Of a DNA stretch of 64,000 bases, positions 9,268 to 18,233 are shown piece after piece. The stretch covers positions 248,001 through 312,000 of the forward strand of contig BEIE01000002.1 in assembly GCA_002898255.1 (NCBI GenBank), in the 5' to 3' direction. The notes beneath the pieces were generated by a model that saw only the letters and a list, made by a program, of their open reading frames with translations, made no database searches and had not been told where the DNA came from. Position 1 is the stretch's first letter. Each line of letters opens with the position of its first letter. The translations under genes and the position numbers were made by a program. The DNA is from a bacterium HR28. GTDB taxonomy: Bacteria; Chloroflexota; Chloroflexia; Thermomicrobiales; Thermomicrobiaceae.

Positions 9268-9455
9268 TTGGCTACTCACCCTGCCGTCATTTCGCAGCCG
9301 TGCCTCGCCCTCCTCCAGGCCAATCCCCCTTGACGCGCCGGTTCACCCCTGAGCGGCAGTCGAGCCACCTGATTTGTTCGCCTGACAGGGCTCCGGTGTA
9401 CACCCCCGGCATGCATGAAGCGTTCGTCGAGAACCACCACAAAGGAGGCATACGA

Positions 9456-9569
9456 ATGCAGCGGACCTTCATGGCGGTTGTTTTGACGGGAGCGCCCTGG
9501 CGGGGGACAAAATCAGGTTATTACCGCTGTTTCGCCACAGGATTCGAAGTCCGTGACCTCCATGGATAG
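9456..9569 (+). CDS. Possible 37-aa small protein or gene remnant
   Basis: A very strong ribosome site (AAAGGAGG, seven bases before the ATG at 9456) precedes a short frame beginning MQRTFMAVVLTG and ending at TAG in 9567-9569. The first dozen residues are mildly hydrophobic; the rest is basic and aromatic. There is no family match that I know. The ribosome site is better than that of most real genes here, so the frame may be a genuine small protein or the 5' end of a decayed gene. The remaining spacer up to 9724 shows nothing else. Confidence 0.3.
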   Translation: MQRTFMAVVLTGAPWRGTKSGYYRCFATGFEVRDLHG

Positions 9570-9724
9570 CCGAGTTGGTGTGAACCACCCATGACTTCGC
9601 GCTGCTCTCGGCAAGATGTCTCAAGAACCCGCTGCAGCCCCGGAAGCCCGGGAGCGCGCTTCCACGACAATCGCGGTCAGATTGTGGGCGAGAGGGTATC
9701 CTTGACGATCGCGAGGAGGTGTAG

Positions 9725-10855
9725 GTGCTCGCGCTCATTCGTGCAGTTGGTCTGCGCTTCTTGATCGTCAATCGCGTTCCGCTCCCCGCGATCGATTTCG
9801 CTCTCCGCTTGGCGAGCGCTGCTTTGCTCTCGCCAGCTGGACGCTACCGCTTCCTCCTCGCTGGCATCCATCCTCGTACGCTCAAAGCGACGCTACGCCG
9901 GATCCGTCGGCTCCAGGATTGGCCCCATGCGTGGGTTCGTGCCGCTCACTCCTACCTCCTGGCTGCGCACGAGCGAGCCGCTGCCGGCGAACTGCGCGCT
10001 GCGGCCGAACTGCAGCGTGTCGCCGCTCTCTGTTATCACTTCGGACACGTCATGGTACTCGACGATCTCGCCCGGCGCCGAGCCCTCTACACCGCAGCAG
10101 CCCGCTTATTCCGTACCGCTGCCCCCCACCTGGACCCTGCAATCCGGCCGATCGAAGTCCCCTGGCGCGGTTTCGCCCTCCCCGGCTACCTCTGTGTGCC
10201 GAGCGACCGTCCCTCCCCACTTGTCGTCTTCTTGAATGGTGCCAGCACCGCGAAGGAAGAAATGGTCACCTGGGCCGCCCCGTTCTTACGCCGTGGACTC
10301 GCCGTCCTCGCGCTCGACACGCCAGGTAGTGGCGAAGTCGCCGACCTTGTCCCAGCAGCACCTGGCCAGGAAGATGTCGGTTGGGCAATCATCGAGGCGG
10401 CACGTCATCTCCCCGAGGTTGATCCGAAGCGGATCGCCCTGCTGGGCATAAGCCTCCGAGGGGCCTACGCCGTTCAGCTCGCTCACACTGTCCCTGAGAT
10501 CGCTGCGGTGGTCTCGGTGACCGCGCCGTACGATCCACGCCCGTATCTCGACCTGCTTGGCGAGCTCGTCCGCCGCGACGTGGCGTTCGCCGCCGGTGTC
10601 ACCCCCGGCGACTTGGCCCGCCTCGCACCAGCGCTTGCGCTCGACACTATCGCACCGCACCTCCAAACACCGCTTCTCGTCGTCGGTGCAGGAAACGATC
10701 TCGTCGTCCCGCCACAGGAGTCAATTCGGCTCTACCGGGCTGCCGGTGGGCCGAAGCACCTTGCCTTCTACGAGCGGGCTAATCACGTCGCGTTTACGCA
10801 TCTCGAGCAGTGGACAGCACTGGCCGCGACCTGGCTCGCCGCTACCCTTATGTAA
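9725..10855 (+). CDS. Alpha/beta hydrolase (FrsA/DUF1100-like esterase)
   Basis: A 376-aa hydrolase with an all-helical N-terminal region of about 130 residues followed by the alpha/beta fold, as in FrsA-like and dihydropseudooxynicotine-hydrolase-like enzymes. The nucleophile elbow is GISLRG, with the serine as likely nucleophile. The acid is probably the Asp in GAGNDLVVP and the base the His in RANHVAF near the C-terminus. The oxyanion region is VVFLNGAST. The substrate cannot be read from sequence. Start: GTG at 9725, close behind GGAGGT. Its 3' end overlaps the convergent ftsH-like gene by 8 nt (10848-10855). Confidence 0.85.
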   Translation: MLALIRAVGLRFLIVNRVPLPAIDFALRLASAALLSPAGRYRFLLAGIHPRTLKATLRRIRRLQDWPHAWVRAAHSYLLAAHERAAAGELRAAAELQRVAALCYHFGHVMVLDDLARRRALYTAAARLFRTAAPHLDPAIRPIEVPWRGFALPGYLCVPSDRPSPLVVFLNGASTAKEEMVTWAAPFLRRGLAVLALDTPGSGEVADLVPAAPGQEDVGWAIIEAARHLPEVDPKRIALLGISLRGAYAVQLAHTVPEIAAVVSVTAPYDPRPYLDLLGELVRRDVAFAAGVTPGDLARLAPALALDTIAPHLQTPLLVVGAGNDLVVPPQESIRLYRAAGGPKHLAFYERANHVAFTHLEQWTALAATWLAATLM

Positions 10856-12737
10856 GATCCGGTCGCTGTTGCTCGCGCTCCGACGAATCACTCTCGCCGA
10901 TGAGCACCGGCTCGCTCCCCAGCGACTCGCTCGCTCCGTCAACCCCAGCCAGGATCGCCCGCTCCTGCGCCTGCCTCACCTCCAGCGGCTCCGGTGGTTC
11001 CTCCACTGGTGGCGGAACGACCAGCTGGAAACGAGACAAGATCTCCCGCAACTGCTGTTCGTTCAGCTCATCGCGCTCGAGCAGCCCCTGGGCGATCGCT
11101 TCCACCGCCTCGCGGTTTGCTTGCAAGAGTCGCTTCACATTTTCAAACTGTCGTTGCAGGAGCCGCTCGATACGCTGCTTGCGATAGAGATCTGGAACAA
11201 GCTGGTTGTAGGTCAATCCGCTGTAGAGCGATCCATCCATGCCCCACGCTGAGACCATCAGGTTCGCAAGATGTGTCGCTTGGGCCAGATCGCTCGTTGC
11301 CCCGGTCATTTGAGTACCGAGGAAGAGCTCCTCTGCCGCACGAGCGGCCAGCGCCACCTGAATATCTGCCAGGAGTTCCTCGCGCGTCTTTGTGAAGCGC
11401 TCCTCCGTCGGTTTCGTCGCCGAAAACCCGAGCGCTTCGCCGCGCCGGATGATCGAGACTTTCACCACACGTTCCTTGGGTTGGAGCAGGTACTGTGCCA
11501 GCGCATGGCCAGCTTCGTGATAAGCGATCCGCCGTCGTTCCTCGGCCGACATCGTGCGGATCGGTTGCCTCAACCCCAGTTCGTGCGTTTCTCGCGCGGC
11601 GGTGAAATCCTCGTACGTAATGTAGTTCCGTCCCTCGAAGTGTGCGTGGATAACTGCCTCGTTGATGACGTAGCGAATCGCCGCTGGCGTATACCCAATC
11701 GTGTCGTGCACCATGTAGTCGATCGGAATGTTGGGGTCATGCTTGACCTTGCTGAGGTAGTACTCGATGATCTCTCGGCGGCCGTCGGCACTCGGCAAAT
11801 CAACCACGATTTTCCGGTCAAATCGACCCGGCCGCAGCAGCGCCGGATCCAGCGCATCAGGCATGTTCGTCGCCGCAATCGTTAGAACCGGTGGAAGTTC
11901 TGCTCGTCCCCGCCGTAAGCCGAGGAGTCGCAAGATACGGCCAATGAGCGTCACTTCCTGTGGGGGCGGATCAAGCTGCAGCAGGAGCTCATTCAGCATC
12001 GCGTTGCCGCCCCACCCGAAGAGCGGCCCCAAAAATCCCTGGCCAGCGTATCGCCCGCCCCGTGCTTGGGCAATCGCGTCGATTTCGTCAATGAACAGAA
12101 TACAAGCCCCATACTTCTTCGCCAGCTTCCGTGCTTTGCGGTACAGCATCATGATCCGCAGGTTGCTCACGCCGAAAAACATGTTCTGAAACGAGGGCGC
12201 ACTCGCATACCCGAACGGGACGTTCGCCTCCGTCGAGATGCACTGCGCGAGATACGACTTCCCAGTCCCTGGCGGTCCAACCAGCAGCAGGCCACGGATC
12301 GCCTCACCACCCATCTCTTTGAATTCCTTGATCCCTTTCAGCAGAGTGACGATCCGCCGCGCGCTCTCCAGCACCTCTGGATTACCCTTGTAATCCGCGA
12401 AGCTGACCCCCGTTTCTCCCGGCTTGATCCAGTACGTGCGCCCCCGACCCAGGAACCAGAAGATCGCAGCAAACTGGATGATCACGAACACGATCGCGAA
12501 GGCAATCTGCAAGAGAGCAAAGAGAACCGTCAAAACAATCGGCCCCCACGCCGCTCGCGCCGGCCAGGCCCAGATGTAGAAGGCATACCCAAGCGCTGCC
12601 AGCGTCAGAAGCCCTCGAAAATGCGTTCGAATGAGGTCCGCAATCCCAACAATGGCGTCGTCAATCTGCTGCTCCAGGTCGTCCCAGTAGCGACGACGTT
12701 CGCGCGTCTTCGGGAGCGTCTGTGTTTGTCCGCTCAT
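10848..12737 (-). CDS. Divergent FtsH-like membrane AAA+ zinc metalloprotease
   Basis: Likely ATP-driven protease of the inner membrane. The first 40 residues are cytosolic. Two hydrophobic stretches (about 42-60 and 65-97) are joined by a very short loop, so the extracytoplasmic domain of ordinary FtsH is missing. Then come Walker A GPPGTGKS (154-161), the pore motif MFFG (187-190), Walker B LFIDEID (214-220), the arginine-finger region RPGRFDR (302-308), the zinc site HEAGH (407-411) and the third ligand in TGATSDLAQAT (D483). All catalytic residues are present. An insert of about 35 residues sits after Walker B. The acidic, Glu-rich tail is poorly conserved. The gene follows a membrane protein gene by 12 nt. 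Confidence 0.9.
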   Translation of the reverse strand: MSGQTQTLPKTRERRRYWDDLEQQIDDAIVGIADLIRTHFRGLLTLAALGYAFYIWAWPARAAWGPIVLTVLFALLQIAFAIVFVIIQFAAIFWFLGRGRTYWIKPGETGVSFADYKGNPEVLESARRIVTLLKGIKEFKEMGGEAIRGLLLVGPPGTGKSYLAQCISTEANVPFGYASAPSFQNMFFGVSNLRIMMLYRKARKLAKKYGACILFIDEIDAIAQARGGRYAGQGFLGPLFGWGGNAMLNELLLQLDPPPQEVTLIGRILRLLGLRRGRAELPPVLTIAATNMPDALDPALLRPGRFDRKIVVDLPSADGRREIIEYYLSKVKHDPNIPIDYMVHDTIGYTPAAIRYVINEAVIHAHFEGRNYITYEDFTAARETHELGLRQPIRTMSAEERRRIAYHEAGHALAQYLLQPKERVVKVSIIRRGEALGFSATKPTEERFTKTREELLADIQVALAARAAEELFLGTQMTGATSDLAQATHLANLMVSAWGMDGSLYSGLTYNQLVPDLYRKQRIERLLQRQFENVKRLLQANREAVEAIAQGLLERDELNEQQLREILSRFQLVVPPPVEEPPEPLEVRQAQERAILAGVDGASESLGSEPVLIGESDSSEREQQRPDLT

Positions 12738-12749
12738 GGCCGACCACCT

Positions 12750-13370
12750 TCACTGAAGCTGTGGTGTGTCGACGAGGAAGATCAGTCCGTCGCTATCGAC
12801 CCAGAAGATCTGGTAAACCATGCCACGCTGGTCGTTGGCGTTCCGCACCTCAGTGACATAGAAGTAGTAGGCCTGCCCATCCGGGAGCCGATAGCCGCCG
12901 ACATAGGTGCTGTCCTCAAAGCGAAAGCCCTGCTCTTGAAGAAGCTGAATTGACTGGCGGAATGTCGCCAAGCTCTCCCCACTCGCCAGTCGCCTCGCCT
13001 TCGCTTCTGGACTCAGTGTTTGCCACATCCGCTCCGCATCGAAATTCCGTTGTGCCTCCAGATACGCCCGCACGCTGGGCGGCGGCGCGATCACCGGTGC
13101 GGTGCGAACCGCTGGTTCATTCACTGATCCTCCCTGCTCCGGTATAAGCGCACGGTAGGCGTAGAAAGCGCCCAGCGCCACGAGGAGCACAACCAGCAGA
13201 TGCCGCCACGCAAACCGGATGGTGCGAATTGTCACCCACAACAGCTTTCGGAGAATGACCCGAAGGACCTGCACCACGGCAAGGAACGGCCACAATAGGA
13301 GACGCACACGACGCCGGTGCACAGGCCCAGGAAGCTGTGGAACCGTCGGAGCCGGGGCCGTTACAGTCAT
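12750..13370 (-). CDS. Single-pass membrane protein with NTF2-like extracytoplasmic domain
   Basis: Unrecognised family. Starting at the ATG at 13370 the protein has 206 residues: a short Pro-rich N-terminus, a basic amphipathic stretch, one membrane helix (HLLVVLLVALGAFYAYRAL), then a soluble domain of about 110 residues. That domain (YLEAQRNFDAERMWQTL, YYFYVTEVRN, VYQIFWVDSDGLIFLVD) has the pattern of NTF2/SnoaL-like folds. A longer version from 13430 has no better ribosome site. It ends 12 nt before the FtsH-like gene and is almost certainly co-transcribed, so it may be an adaptor or substrate-presenting partner of that protease; this role is inference. Confidence 0.7.
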   Translation of the reverse strand: MTVTAPAPTVPQLPGPVHRRRVRLLLWPFLAVVQVLRVILRKLLWVTIRTIRFAWRHLLVVLLVALGAFYAYRALIPEQGGSVNEPAVRTAPVIAPPPSVRAYLEAQRNFDAERMWQTLSPEAKARRLASGESLATFRQSIQLLQEQGFRFEDSTYVGGYRLPDGQAYYFYVTEVRNANDQRGMVYQIFWVDSDGLIFLVDTPQLQ

Positions 13371-13839
13371 AGAGAACGTCTCATCCTTGTGAACTCGTCC
13401 CAAACCCTTGCTCTTTGGAGAGTGTAGCACGTGCCTGGGGCTGCAGGAGAGCCGTGAGCGAGGTATCTTCGCACAGCCGGTACCGTAGGCCGTTCAAGTT
13501 TGATTCGACACCCCTTCGCTGCCACATCCTTCCCGAGCGAAGGTCCCTTCCAATTCACGTGCCATTGCCTCTGCAAGACGTCAAAGGGTTCAGTTCCATC
13601 AGGGGCGTCGGACCATTTCTCGCGGTGACACAGCATGAGTTCATTCGCTGTCACGCCCCAGGTGCATCGCCAGACGACTTGCACCGAGTGGACCCACGAG
13701 CCATTTCTCTGGCCCACGATGGGACACGAGGCACAACAAACTCACCTTTGCAGATCACCGACGCAGTCTTCGCACGAGTGCTACTGCCTCGACGGCCGGC
13801 CATGATCAGGTGAAGAGCTGCAGAGCTTCCGGCGATCCG
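13371..13839. other. 469-nt spacer with three stem-loops
   Basis: No credible gene. Three inverted repeats stand out: CCTTCGCT/AGCGAAGG (13513-13520 with 13536-13543), GTGACACAGC/GCTGTCAC with a 2-nt bulge (about 13625-13653), and GGTGCA/TGCACC (13661-13666 with 13680-13685). None is followed by a U-run. Confidence 0.6.
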
Positions 13840-15246
13840 TCAGTGCGCCGCGATGCGCTCCACCAGGCTCTTCCCGCTCGGCGGACGACCAGTCGACTCC
13901 GCAATCCGGTCGAGTCGCTCGTAGCCGATCTGCACGAAGCGAACTCCTAACCAGCGCAGTGGCTCCGGTTCCCACGGTCGCAGCCGATGTTGCGTCATCG
14001 GGAATCGGGTTAGCTCGCTGTCTCGTCCAGTGATGAGATCAGCCAAGATGCGTCCTGCCAGATTCGCGGTCGCAACACCCTGCCCAGTATAGCCACACGC
14101 CATGGCGATACCGGTCCGCGGATCGTACCGCATCGTCGGCATCCAGTCGCGCGGCACGCCGAGCGGGCCACCCCACGCATGGGTGAAACGGATCCCATGT
14201 AGGCGCAGCGCCGGGAACCATTCGTAGCACATTTGCCGCAACATCTCGTGTGTCGGACCATGCCGGTCGAACGCGTCGGCGATGCGTGACCCGAACCGGT
14301 ACGGCGCTCCGCGTCCGCCAAACATGATCCGTCCGTCAGCAGTGCGCTGCAGATAATCCACGGTCAGCCGCTGAGAGGAAAGGAGTTCACGGTTGCTCCA
14401 TCCGAGTTCGTTCCAGAGCTCATCCGGAATCGGCTCTGTGAGAACGATCAGTGAGTAGATCGGGATGAGCGCCCGATGTAACTGACGGAGCTGTGAAAGG
14501 TAGGCTTCTCCTGCCAGGACAAGCACCCGAGCCCGCACGTCCCCATACGGCGTTCGGAAGACTGGCCGGATGCCCCCACGGAACTCGATGACCGGCGTTT
14601 CCTCGAAGATCGTGGCACCGCGACGTTCGACAGCGCGGGCAAGCCCTCGTACCAGTCGACCCGGGTGGATCACTGCACCATGCGAAGAGTACAGCCCTGC
14701 TACCGCGTTCGTCACTCGAATCCGCTCACGCACGGCCTCCGCCGAAAGCCACTCGGCGTAGTCCGTGATGCCCAGTCGCTCCAAAGTCCGCGCTGTCTCC
14801 TCGAGTGCCGGGACCTGATGGATCCCCCTCGCCAGCCGTAGCACGCCCCCACGGTGGAAATGGGCGTCAATCCCCTCCTCGCGGAGTACCCGCTCCACCT
14901 CGTCGACGGTCGCCCGCATCGCATAGTGGATCGCTCGCGCCGTCTCGACACCGTACCGACTCGCCAGCTCTCCCAGAGATACCGGAAATCCCGGATAGAG
15001 CCACCCCCCGTTCCGTCCCGATGCACCGAAGCCGGCGATTTTCTGCTCAAGAATGACGACCTTGGCACTCGGCTCTCGCTGCAGAAGGTAATAGGCAGTC
15101 CAGAGCCCAGTGAAGCCGGCGCCAAGAATCGCGACATCAACGTCGATCGTCCCCTCCAGCCGCGGCCGGGGCGTCAAGTCGTCTCCGCAAGTCTCCAGCC
15201 AGAAGCTGTACTGCGCGTACACCGATCCGGCGGCCAGCTCTCCCAT
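13840..15246 (-). CDS. FAD-dependent amine/amino-acid oxidoreductase (DadA family)
   Basis: A 468-aa flavoprotein of the DAO fold that oxidises an amine or amino acid, closest in style to gamma-glutamylputrescine oxidoreductase (PuuB). The dinucleotide motif VAILGAGFTGLWTAYYL is followed by FGASGRNGGWLYPG, the characteristic second FAD contact. GIAMACGYTGQGVATANLAGRILADLITG marks the C-terminal FAD site. Start: ATG at 15246, a few bases after GGAGGAGG; frame extension upstream to 15498 lacks homology. It is divergent from a small unknown gene. The next gene on the same strand upstream is an aminotransferase, so amine or lysine catabolism is a reasonable context, but the substrate is unproven. 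Confidence 0.85.
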   Translation of the reverse strand: MGELAAGSVYAQYSFWLETCGDDLTPRPRLEGTIDVDVAILGAGFTGLWTAYYLLQREPSAKVVILEQKIAGFGASGRNGGWLYPGFPVSLGELASRYGVETARAIHYAMRATVDEVERVLREEGIDAHFHRGGVLRLARGIHQVPALEETARTLERLGITDYAEWLSAEAVRERIRVTNAVAGLYSSHGAVIHPGRLVRGLARAVERRGATIFEETPVIEFRGGIRPVFRTPYGDVRARVLVLAGEAYLSQLRQLHRALIPIYSLIVLTEPIPDELWNELGWSNRELLSSQRLTVDYLQRTADGRIMFGGRGAPYRFGSRIADAFDRHGPTHEMLRQMCYEWFPALRLHGIRFTHAWGGPLGVPRDWMPTMRYDPRTGIAMACGYTGQGVATANLAGRILADLITGRDSELTRFPMTQHRLRPWEPEPLRWLGVRFVQIGYERLDRIAESTGRPPSGKSLVERIAAH

Positions 15247-15367
15247 GGCGCCCTCCTCCCATGCCGACGGCAGTATAGCCCGGTTCGTCAACACGCGCCT
15301 GGTCGTGCGAGAACGCTTCTCGTACACTGGCGGTGATGGCACTCGCCTATTGTGCGAGGAGTTCGGT

Positions 15368-15895
15368 ATGAGCACGGCCGAGCCGACAATTGACCGCTCG
15401 TTCCTGCAGGCGGTGCGCAAGGCTGCAGGGTTCCGCGTCTCACCACGGCAGATCGCTCCAGTCATGGAGGCACTCGAGCGACGCCATCGGCCAATCACGC
15501 CGGAAACAGTGGCGGAGCTCGTGGTGGCTATCGAACAGGGGGAGCGGTCGGCTCGTCAGAGACGGAATGCCGACCTTTGGCGGCTGGTCGGTGCCTACCT
15601 CGCACTCGAAGGGAAGCCTGCTCACCCTGAGGCGCAACGGGCGCTGCTCGGACGGGTCCGCCGTATCCTTGGCGAACGACAACCAGACCGCGTCCTCTTA
15701 GAAGTCGCAGCAGCGCTTGGAGCCGCCGGGCATCCCCTCGAGGCAAGAACGATCGCGGACGCAGTGCGCTGGTTGGAGAGCCGGCTCGGTCCAGCTCTCA
15801 CTGCCGAAGTCATCCAGCCCTACCTCAAGCAAGCCGTCGAGGCAGTCGCGACGACGCCACCCAAAACCGCTCCGCGTCGTCAGCCGCGACGGTAA
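15368..15895 (+). CDS. Conserved-looking unknown helical protein, 175 aa
   Basis: I do not recognise this protein. It starts at the ATG at 15368 behind GAGGAG and reads MSTAEPTIDRSFLQAVRKAAG. It is predicted mostly helical, with no membrane segment or signal peptide, and contains two weakly similar helical units (around 30-90 and 90-160). The basic tail rich in Pro, Arg and Lys (TPPKTAPRRQPRR) suggests contact with nucleic acid or another acidic partner. It is divergent from the FAD oxidoreductase gene with 121 nt between the start codons. Codon use is like that of neighbouring genes, so it is probably real. Confidence 0.6.
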   Translation: MSTAEPTIDRSFLQAVRKAAGFRVSPRQIAPVMEALERRHRPITPETVAELVVAIEQGERSARQRRNADLWRLVGAYLALEGKPAHPEAQRALLGRVRRILGERQPDRVLLEVAAALGAAGHPLEARTIADAVRWLESRLGPALTAEVIQPYLKQAVEAVATTPPKTAPRRQPRR

Positions 15896-15976
15896 ACGCG
15901 TTACTTGCCAGCGTTCTGTATCGCCTCGGCCCCGCGGCGTCTCATAAGAAAGGGTCGGACACACCAGATTCACCGC

Positions 15977-15989
15977 GGCGCTTCGCGCC
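15977..15989. terminator. Tight hairpin between convergent genes
   Basis: GGCGC, loop TTC, GCGCC lies 80 nt past the unknown gene's stop and 30 nt past the aminotransferase stop on the other strand. It is a plausible bidirectional terminator, though the U-run is weak (GTTCTCT follows on the plus strand). Confidence 0.45.
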
Positions 15990-16018
15990 CGTTCTCTGCC
16001 TATTCGCAGCAAGCAGTA

Positions 16019-17236
16019 CTAGCGAGTTGCTGCGAGTTCCCCAGCAAGTGCTTGCCGTACGACTTCAGCGAGGCGTGCCACCCCTTCGTCGATCTGCTGC
16101 AAGGTCACTGCACTGTACGAGAGACGCAGGTGCCGATCGCCACCCCCGTCGCCATAGAAGGCCGGACCGGGGATGAAATCAACCCGGCGCTCGCGGCACG
16201 TGGCCAAGAGTTCGGTGGCGCTCAACCCTTCGGGCAGCGTTAGCCAGATGAAGAAGCCACCATTCGGGCGCGTCCAACTAACCCCCTCTGGCATCTCACG
16301 CTCAAGGGCAGCAAGCATTCGCTCGCACTTCTCCCGGTAGATCCGTCGGAGCTCTGCAAGATGCGCGTGATAGCGTCCAGTGCGTAGATACCAGTCAGCC
16401 AGCGCCGCTGTGAAACTGTTGCGCAGCGCATCGATTCGCGCTCGAGCCAGCGTCGCAACAATCGGAGCGGGACCAACGACATAGCCAAGACGCAGCCCAG
16501 CAGCGATCGTTTTCGACAGCGTCCCACAGTACAGCACGTTCCCCGGCTCAGCTAAGCTGAAGAGAGTCGGCGGATAGTCCCCTCGGAAGCGCAGCTCGTA
16601 ATAGGCGTCGTCCTCAATGATGAGAAGTCCCCGTTCGTCGGCAAGCCGAGCCAGGGCTCGCCGTCGCTCCAGCGAGAGCTCGACGCCCGCAGGATTCTGG
16701 AAGGTCGGCAAGGTATACAGGAACTTCGGTCGCCGCCCCTCACGCTCCAAGTGATCGAGTGCAGCCGCCACCGCATCGGGATCGATGCCATGCTCATCGA
16801 CGGGAATGCCGACGAGCTGCGCTCCGGCGAGCTTGAACATGCTCGTCGCACCCATCCAAGCCGGCGCATCGATGAGCACCACGTCGCCGGGATCCAGAAG
16901 TGCATCGCAGATGATGCCAAGCCCGTTGCTAGAACCGAGCGTCACCAAAATCTGTTCCGGTGAAACCTGCATCCCCTGGTCACGGGCCAACTTCTGTGCC
17001 AGCGACTCGTTCAGTTCATCCGGTCGGATCAGGTTCTGGTAGCCAAGCGCATCACGCCGCTGGTTTTCGGCTAGGAATTCTGCTGCCAGCGCCATGTCCT
17101 CGAGGGGAAGACTGTCCCAATCCGGATCCCCGTACACAAACGAGATCATGCCCTCCGGCGGAACTCGAGGAGGACGCTCGGCAGCAGCAGCGATCCGTCC
17201 ACGTCTCGACCACCTCGCGTGCCAACGCTCGTCCAT
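16019..17236 (-). CDS. PLP-dependent aminotransferase, class I/II (LysN / 2-aminoadipate type)
   Basis: Fold-type I aminotransferase of 405 aa. The PLP lysine is K242 in GTLSKTIAAGLRLGYVVGP; EDDAYYEL gives the ring-nitrogen aspartate, PTFQNPAG the usual substrate-side loop, and LRLSYS the C-terminal carboxylate arginine. The style (GDPD near the N-terminus, LGSSNGLGII) matches the MocR-less enzymes annotated as 2-aminoadipate transaminase or multi-substrate aminotransferase. Start: ATG at 17236, nine bases after AAGGAG. It is divergent from an unknown gene at 17346. The substrate is not determined by sequence alone. Confidence 0.88.
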   Translation of the reverse strand: MDERWHARWSRRGRIAAAAERPPRVPPEGMISFVYGDPDWDSLPLEDMALAAEFLAENQRRDALGYQNLIRPDELNESLAQKLARDQGMQVSPEQILVTLGSSNGLGIICDALLDPGDVVLIDAPAWMGATSMFKLAGAQLVGIPVDEHGIDPDAVAAALDHLEREGRRPKFLYTLPTFQNPAGVELSLERRRALARLADERGLLIIEDDAYYELRFRGDYPPTLFSLAEPGNVLYCGTLSKTIAAGLRLGYVVGPAPIVATLARARIDALRNSFTAALADWYLRTGRYHAHLAELRRIYREKCERMLAALEREMPEGVSWTRPNGGFFIWLTLPEGLSATELLATCRERRVDFIPGPAFYGDGGGDRHLRLSYSAVTLQQIDEGVARLAEVVRQALAGELAATR

Positions 17237-17345
17237 TACAACGGCTCCTTCCCTGCGCGTGGTATGCTGCGCGGCGGCGCACCGCCGTCCCAGTATAGCG
17301 GACGGCAACCCGATCACTGACGAGGGAATGGAGGAGGAGTTGGCG

Positions 17346-18233
17346 ATGAGCGTCGTGGCTGATCCGCAGCTCGTAATGGCTCTCCACCGCGCGATCGCCC
17401 ACTATCGGCATGTCGAACCACGGTCGATTCCAGTCGATCACCCACATGTGCCGGAGCTGGCGATGCCCGACCGCCTTGCCTACGCTGTCGGTTGGGTACT
17501 GGCTGCAGCGATCGTTGGCAGCCGTTACCGCACTTCGGCCATCGATGTACTGCCAGTCTATCACCCCGAGTACGGATGGGATCGTTTCCTTGTGACACGC
17601 CGGGTCACCTGTCGGCTGTACGCGACAGAACCGGCCGATAGCCTTGGTACGATCTGGCTCGGCGAAGAAGATGCGCCTGTCTTCACGGTTGGGCAGAGCG
17701 TCCGCCTCCCATTGGGCAAGTTGTGCCAGGAAGACCCGGCAGAAGCCATTCGCCGCCTGCTCTTCGCGGTTCCAGCCCCACGCCTGCGCCATGGCGAGCA
17801 TACACAGTGCGCGCACCAACGCGCCGAGCGCTATCCGACTATCTATCGGGTGACGGCCGAGTTAATTGCGGACTACCCTGGCCTCATTGTCGCGCGGGAG
17901 CTTTTCGTCGACGACCAGCCGATCGACGGTGCCTACCATCCACTCTACACTGCCTCCGGAGCCCGGCTAACTGGTTGGACCTACGACTACATCCAGTATC
18001 TCGCCGGAGAGCGAATCCTCTTCCTGGGAATCGATGGTCGACTCGCTACCTTCGAAATCGAACCGGGGATTTGGCGAACCGAGGAAGCCCCATCCCAAGA
18101 CGAGACGGCACTTCGCCGCTACCTTGAGGAGCGACTGGAACTCGGTGAACCAGGACGACCGATTATTGAGCTCGCGTCATTGCAGTCGGAGGAGAGCCGG
18201 AACACGCCAGACAACCAGGAGAGCGGCGAGTGA
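17346..18233 (+). CDS. Unknown soluble protein, 295 aa
   Basis: I do not recognise this family. The start is the ATG at 17346, preceded by GGAGGAG; the product opens MSVVADPQLVMALHRAIAHYRHVEP. There is no signal peptide and no membrane helix. Two short similar segments (RFLVTRRVTCRLYATEP and ERYPTIYRVTAELIADYPG) might mark repeated beta units. Several Tyr/His-rich stretches (DVLPVYHPEYGWDRF, DGAYHPLYT) could be binding loops. The acidic last 25 residues overlap, on the other strand, the coding end of the MFS gene by 57 nt. Codon use fits a real gene. Confidence 0.65.
   Translation: MSVVADPQLVMALHRAIAHYRHVEPRSIPVDHPHVPELAMPDRLAYAVGWVLAAAIVGSRYRTSAIDVLPVYHPEYGWDRFLVTRRVTCRLYATEPADSLGTIWLGEEDAPVFTVGQSVRLPLGKLCQEDPAEAIRRLLFAVPAPRLRHGEHTQCAHQRAERYPTIYRVTAELIADYPGLIVARELFVDDQPIDGAYHPLYTASGARLTGWTYDYIQYLAGERILFLGIDGRLATFEIEPGIWRTEEAPSQDETALRRYLEERLELGEPGRPIIELASLQSEESRNTPDNQESGE

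Noticed and set aside
9039-9569. 176-codon frame running through the stem-loop cluster
   Set aside because: It crosses all the inverted repeats and its sequence does not look like protein; only its last 37 codons, behind a good ribosome site, are kept as a possible small gene.
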